From Larus michahellis (Eukaryota > Chordata > Aves > Charadriiformes > Laridae), in assembly GCF_964199755.1 (NCBI RefSeq), contig NC_133910.1, positions 12,904,711 to 12,968,710 on the forward strand: DNA of 64,000 nt, written 5' to 3'. Position 1 is the first letter of the stretch. The number at the start of each line of letters is the position of its first letter. This document shows positions 59,401-64,000 of this stretch, in pieces. Both the position numbers and the translations under genes were made by a program. The notes beneath the pieces were generated by a model. That model was given only the letters and a program-made list of their open reading frames with translations. It did no database searches and was not told where the DNA came from.

Positions 59401-60065
59401 GATTAATTTGAGCTTTAAGGTGAGACAGCTGAGCTAGGGGAAGTTGATTTTTATGGCTGTTGAAAAGGGAGTAATTTCTTTGACTTACAGAGAAATACTG
59501 TTACCAAATATGCATTATTATTGTCATGTAATGTTTCTTTGCTTGTATCGGACCTCAGTTTACCTTTCTTCTACATGCACCTTTGGAGGGAGCTGTCTCT
59601 GGCAGTTACTTCTGTGAAAGATGGGGTTTATCAGCTAAAATGGTAATTGTATTAGCTCTACATATCACCTGATCTGATTTGTTTTGGTGAGTTTATTAAA
59701 TTGCAAAGGGTGTGTGCTTTAGACGAATAAGTGGAATATACAGAAACTAGAATCAAATCAAAAAGGCTCCCCATGCACTTATAACTGTGATTAGATCTTA
59801 CTGAAATGGAGAGGTTTCTCAAACGGTTTACAGGAACTGTCTCAGTGGTAACTGGCCTGGCTTTTACAGTCTGGTTCCTTTGGCGTTCCTGATTTCAGAA
59901 AGACTGAATTAAAATGAAACTGCTTGGGGAACCTCATGCTTCTATAATAAAATAATCCTTTTCTCTTATAGTGAGATATTTATAGCCAATTTCCCTTGCT
60001 TTTTTGTTCTTTGCAGATTGAAAGCTGCTGGGAGTAAGTGGTTGCCCTTCCTTCTTCTATTCTAG
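56491..60065. other. Intergenic spacer between CCDC180 and the GBGT1-like gene
   Basis: About 3.6 kb without a coding exon I can support. It contains a probable old CR1 remnant (about 58,170-58,420). Noncoding leader exons or the promoter of the glycosyltransferase may lie in its last kilobase, but I cannot place them. No CpG island is evident. Confidence 0.6.
58170..58420 (+). mobile_element. Probable ancient CR1 LINE remnant
   Basis: The segment around AAAGCATTGGCATAGGTTGC and the preceding GATCCTGGTTGGAAATGAGG follow the order of the CR1 3' region (first-strand text 'gga..att..tggatatta', then 'aagcattgga.gaggctgcc'), but similarity is weak and no 3' tail is seen. Confidence 0.45.
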
Positions 60066-60070
60066 AAGAC

Positions 60071-62465
60071 ATGATTTCCAGGAGAGTGTTAGGGTCTCTT
60101 CTCTGTCTGTCTGTTGTTACTGTGTTTATCTGGTAAGCATTTGCTGGCAAGCTTGGTCATATTTAAAACATCCTGCCTATGTCTATGCTGTGGTAAAAAC
60201 CACAGCAGCAGAAAAATATGAGCAGTGCATTTTATGGAAAGTCCCCGTTAGAGCTGTAAGAAAGAACAGTAATTCGTACAATACGCAAAGTAACACTAGT
60301 AGAGGGAGAAGCCTCTGAAGGGAGAGAGAAAAAAAGACCAGTTGTGTCTAAATTACAGTGCTAACACTGTATCTGACTCACAAACAAATGTTCAGGTACA
60401 GAATATTCCAGTTACGTTTCAGTTCAGGCCTTAAGAGATGATTACCTGTCTCTTCAAACAGTCCAAGCTTACTCCAGTGTAACTAGGGATTGCTTTGTAG
60501 CTATCAAACGTTGTTGCTTTCAGACCCTGAGAATGTTTGTAGCTTCGAGCATGCTAAATACTGAGTATGCCTTACAGATTCTCTTGAGCAAATTCAAACA
60601 TTGTTTGAAAGGAGTCTGAGATCAAACATTTCTATTAACTATTAAATTATTCATTATTAATTGTTAAAATAGTCTTAATTCCACTCGTTTTGTCCTGAGC
60701 TTCCCATTTATGCCTTAGCAGCAATATATTACATCAAAATGTGAACACACTGGCTCCTACGCTAATTAGTAAAGTAGACAATCAGTTAGCTAGAGTTACT
60801 TCTCAAAATCGGTGCCAGATTCTGAGATCTTGCAAAATCCTAGGAAGATATCTTTCAACATTACTGATCTTAAAATGTTTCTTTGCTATCCCAGGATTAC
60901 AGTCGGGAATGGAAAAGTACGCTACCTCCCATATTACCTTCCTTGCCCGGAAATCTTGTAAGTGTCCCATTTTGTATGTAATTAATAACACAGATCGTTG
61001 TTACAGGAGCTGTACTTCACTGACAGTATAAGTAGTTATTAACAAGTAGTCACTTGTTCTTTATTTTATGCAATGATGAATCTGTAATTAGTCAGTCTCT
61101 TAAAACTACATGGCTCTAACGCAAACTTGTCTGCTTGCCCTTCAGGACAGCTCTGTATTTGTACAGCGTGAGTGAGGCCTTGTCTATTGCGGATCACAGA
61201 GGCCGTGACTAACAGGTTAACATTGGCTTTGTTATCAGGGTGTAATTACACACGTGCACGTGTACACACAGGATCTCACTGTGCTTTGAGACGTGGATCA
61301 AGTATCCCAGCTCACAAGATGGAGAAACACAGGTCAGAGAGGTGACATGAACGATCCTATAAGGAGTTCTGTCAGAGTTAGAAATAATCCCCCAGTCTCC
61401 TAATCGTGTTCATCTTCTTCACTCTATGATCTGTGCTTTTCACTTGCTTTATGAATGTATTTGCGTTGTGGCAGCACTTGAGTCATGGACCAGAAGCCTA
61501 TTTTGAACAAAAAGAAAGGGAAGATGCTTCCCCAGAAATCTTACAGTTTAAGGGGTCAGCTTCATTGCATCACGCAAGCTAATGTACGGATAGCTGACTT
61601 AGCATTGGTCCTAAAATCTGCCTCAAAACTGCATAAAAGAGAATTTACACTGTGGAGGAACAGGTTATATGGCCTAAGTGACTTCACTGCCATATCCGAC
61701 CATAACTGTAACATGACAAGCCACGGCTTTTCCCATCCTTTGTCATGACCTACTAATCTTGTAAAAACAAAACAAAAAGATGCAAATAGGAAAGGTGATC
61801 TCTTACAGAAGCATTCTGATTATTTCAAGTCATTAAAAAACATTGTGTCTAGTAAGATGCTTATTTCTGTGAATGCTGTTTAAAGTGTGATATATTTCAG
61901 GTAGTTCAGCCCTCCGGGTGAACAGGAACAGGTATGCAGGGAATGCAGCACGTATGTGACCAGAAGTGGCAGTCCCCAGCAAGCATGTGCTTCCCTTGAT
62001 TTTCACCCCTAAACTCTGACTTGACTTGCCTAGACGTGGAGAGCTGCCAGTTTCTCTCTGTCCCTGTTCTGTTGTGTGCTGTTTCCAAAGTGTTACTCGC
62101 CTGACAGCCCTTGAAGGGGCGTACAGGCAGCGTCTCTCTGTACCAGGCAGAGTAGCGTCCGCAGCAGCTGGAGCGAGAACTCGGACAGCTGTCGGTACAC
62201 CAGCAGGTCCTGAAACTGAACCAGGTTCTTGTTTTTGGAAAAGTATTACAATCCCTTTCTTTTCCTACCTCATCATGCAGCTCCATGAAACTCCAATATA
62301 CAGAAGAGAAGCCAGTCCAGCTTTTTCCCCAGTAAGTACTGGCTTTTTATGTCCTGACCTTTCAACTGTTGTTCCTCTCTTCTGGGCATATTCGTGTATT
62401 ATTCAGTGGATATTTCTTCCTTTTTACAGATTATTTTATCAGCAGCCAAGAGTGCTGGCTCCAGA
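60071..62465 (+). CDS. GBGT1: GBGT1/ABO-family (GT6) glycosyltransferase, first four coding exons; continues beyond the window
   Basis: Exons: 60071-60132, 60895-60957, 62281-62331, 62430-62465, with phases joining (donor GTAAGT after 62465). The start MISRRVLGSLLCLSVV gives a short basic tail and a signal-anchor helix, as in type II Golgi enzymes. Exon 2 encodes VRYLPYYLPCPEIF, matching VSYVPYYLPCPEIF of GBGT1; exon 3 encodes SMKLQYTEEKPVQL against NMKLHYKREKPLQP; exon 4 YQQPRVLAPE resembles YPQPKLL/YPQPKVLTP of GBGT1/ABO. GBGT1 makes Forssman glycolipid by adding GalNAc alpha-1,3 to globoside. The DXD-bearing catalytic exons are not in the window, so activity and exact paralogue are undecided. 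The acceptor CTATTCTAG directly before AAGACATG suggests a separate upstream leader exon. ABO and GBGT1 are also linked to the surfeit cluster in human. Confidence 0.85.
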
Positions 62466-64000
62466 GTAAGTTTCTTTGTTTGAACTTTGTTGTTTGTTTC
62501 TGCGGACTTTTTGATTTGGGTGCTCTGTGGCACTCACAGTTTCAAAGTCCTGGTACACACTGAACAGTACCTTGTTCCAAGAGAAGCGTAACCGTATGGG
62601 TATTCTACAGCTGTCTATGCTGCTATAAGGTGAAGTTTAGTCACTGTATACTGCTAACACACCTACTGTAAATTCCCAATTAAAACATTAGTACACACAG
62701 AGCCCTGTCTACGTGGTTGCTGCCAGGGCCGCCTCTTGGCATGGGAGAGATACAATAGCTGGAAGACAGTGAGAAATACCTTCTGGAACTGTGTCGTAAT
62801 TGTTACCAGCTGTGGGAGAGCTTTGAATACATTTCAGGGCAAAATCAAGCAGGTGCCTTGTATGACCTTCAGCAATGGTTTCGGCTAACCTGCTGGATCA
62901 TATGCTGGAACAAGTTGCAAGCACTCAGACAGACAAGTCTCTATGAGAAGCAGTCAAACCAGTGAGTTTAAACAGACACGGAAGGTTTCAGGCAGTTAAG
63001 AAGTGACTTAGGCCAACACTCCTTGGCAGCTCGAGTTTGTTAGTGGTCTCTGTTGGTCCAGCTTCTATGACCTGACTCTTATTTCTAGCAGTTCACCTTC
63101 AACAGCCACCATTCTTTTGCATGTTAGTAAACACACCCTGTTAGTGCGTATCCTGCTGTTTTCAACAGGACATGCTGAATATTTCTCTCTTCCGTATTGC
63201 AATGAATTAATGTGAGAAATCAGCTAGTATATGCTGGACTAAATGAGGAGAGAATCATGTAGCTTTTAGTGCTCTGTGTCTTCTGAAGTGAGTTCACTAG
63301 CACGCACTGAGAGGATGCATACCATGGGAATGAGTCATTGGAAAACCCAGTGCAGCCCTGTAAAATGAAATTTAAAAAAGCCCTGCTTAGAGAAACAAAC
63401 TTGCAGTTTTCCTTCTCTCTCTCCCCTCCTCCAAAACCAGATAATTAACCCAGAAAGAGAACAGTTCAGTTAGTACATTTTCTACAAACCAAATTCTTTT
63501 TCCTGTATAATTTAATCTTTTAATCATATGGATTACTATAGGAGGGAGTGAAATTTTTATTCTCGTATGCATTCAGACTGAAAGTATTAAATCTGGGTTG
63601 AAAGTGTACTGCTGCCTCAGCTCCCCACAGGTCCCTGGGTTTGGTTTTTATGCTGTTATTGCCTTGGGACCATGTCAGAGGGGAAACTGCTTCAGTCTCC
63701 AAGTGTGCCCCTGTGCCATGCATGACAAATTTCATTAGCAGAGTGCTACAGATCACGGTCTGGGGCGAATGTGAGCGGGCTAGAGTAAATTACACATCAT
63801 AAATGACATCTTGTTTTAAAATCAAAAGGGTAAGAAAGAAAACCTGAAAACAAAGCAGAAAGTTGAAATAGCATTGCATAGCTGTAATAGGGCATAATCA
63901 GACTCTGCTGCATGGATATTCAGTATTTCCGCTACCCACACAGCAGATTAAGGATTTTCTATAGCTTTGTTACACATTTGAATGCTGCCTCACGTACAGA
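62466..64000 (+). other. Intron of the GBGT1-like gene up to the window end
   Basis: No further exon with GT6 motifs (for example TPWLAPI or the VDVDM DXD region) is visible on either strand, and no recognisable repeat. The next coding exon is presumably beyond 64,000. Confidence 0.65.

Noticed and set aside
62026-62469. 147-aa plus-strand open frame over GBGT1-like exons 3-4
   Set aside because: The frame differs from the GT6 frame defined by the phase-consistent exons, so it is a shadow across introns.

Overview
The window is vertebrate nuclear DNA, almost certainly from a bird. The evidence is GT-AG genes with small introns, CpG-island promoters, several CR1 LINE fragments with the bird-type 3' tail (ATTCTRTG-like repeats), and one solo LTR of a type I know from neoavian birds. 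All assignments were made by reading spliced frames and comparing them with protein families from memory; no database was searched.

The left half (1-29,560) is the surfeit housekeeping cluster: SURF4 (+, 3' part only), SURF2 (-), SURF1 (+), RPL7A (-), MED22/SURF5 (+), SURF6 (+). It has the alternating orientations known from mammals. SURF2/SURF1 and RPL7A/MED22 are head-to-head pairs sharing short CpG-island promoters. SURF4/SURF2 and SURF1/RPL7A are tail-to-tail. I resolved splice-consistent exon models with frame-preserving phases for all of them: SURF2 258 aa, SURF1 310 aa, RPL7A 266 aa, MED22 203 aa (or 140 aa by intron retention), SURF6 357 aa. RPL7A introns 2-6 carry a run of C/D snoRNAs: a canonical U24, a second diverged U24, two U36 copies and a decayed U36-like relic.

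The middle (about 30,110-56,490) is one large coiled-coil gene on the + strand. I assign it to CCDC180, with a complete 37-exon model of 1,560 aa. Its promoter carries a near-perfect RFX X-box, as expected for a ciliary gene. An LTR fossil lies in one intron.

The right end (56,490-64,000) is a gene-poor spacer followed by the first four coding exons of a GBGT1/ABO-family glycosyltransferase (+), which runs off the window before its catalytic exons.

Functionally the surfeit genes cover ER export (SURF4), cytochrome oxidase assembly (SURF1), ribosome and rRNA biology (RPL7A, its snoRNAs, SURF6, probably SURF2) and transcription (MED22). I found no wholly new system. The most unusual items are the snoRNA duplication and decay series, a GC-rich minisatellite that begins at the SURF1 exon 1 splice donor, and the placement of CCDC180 between SURF6 and the glycosyltransferase.
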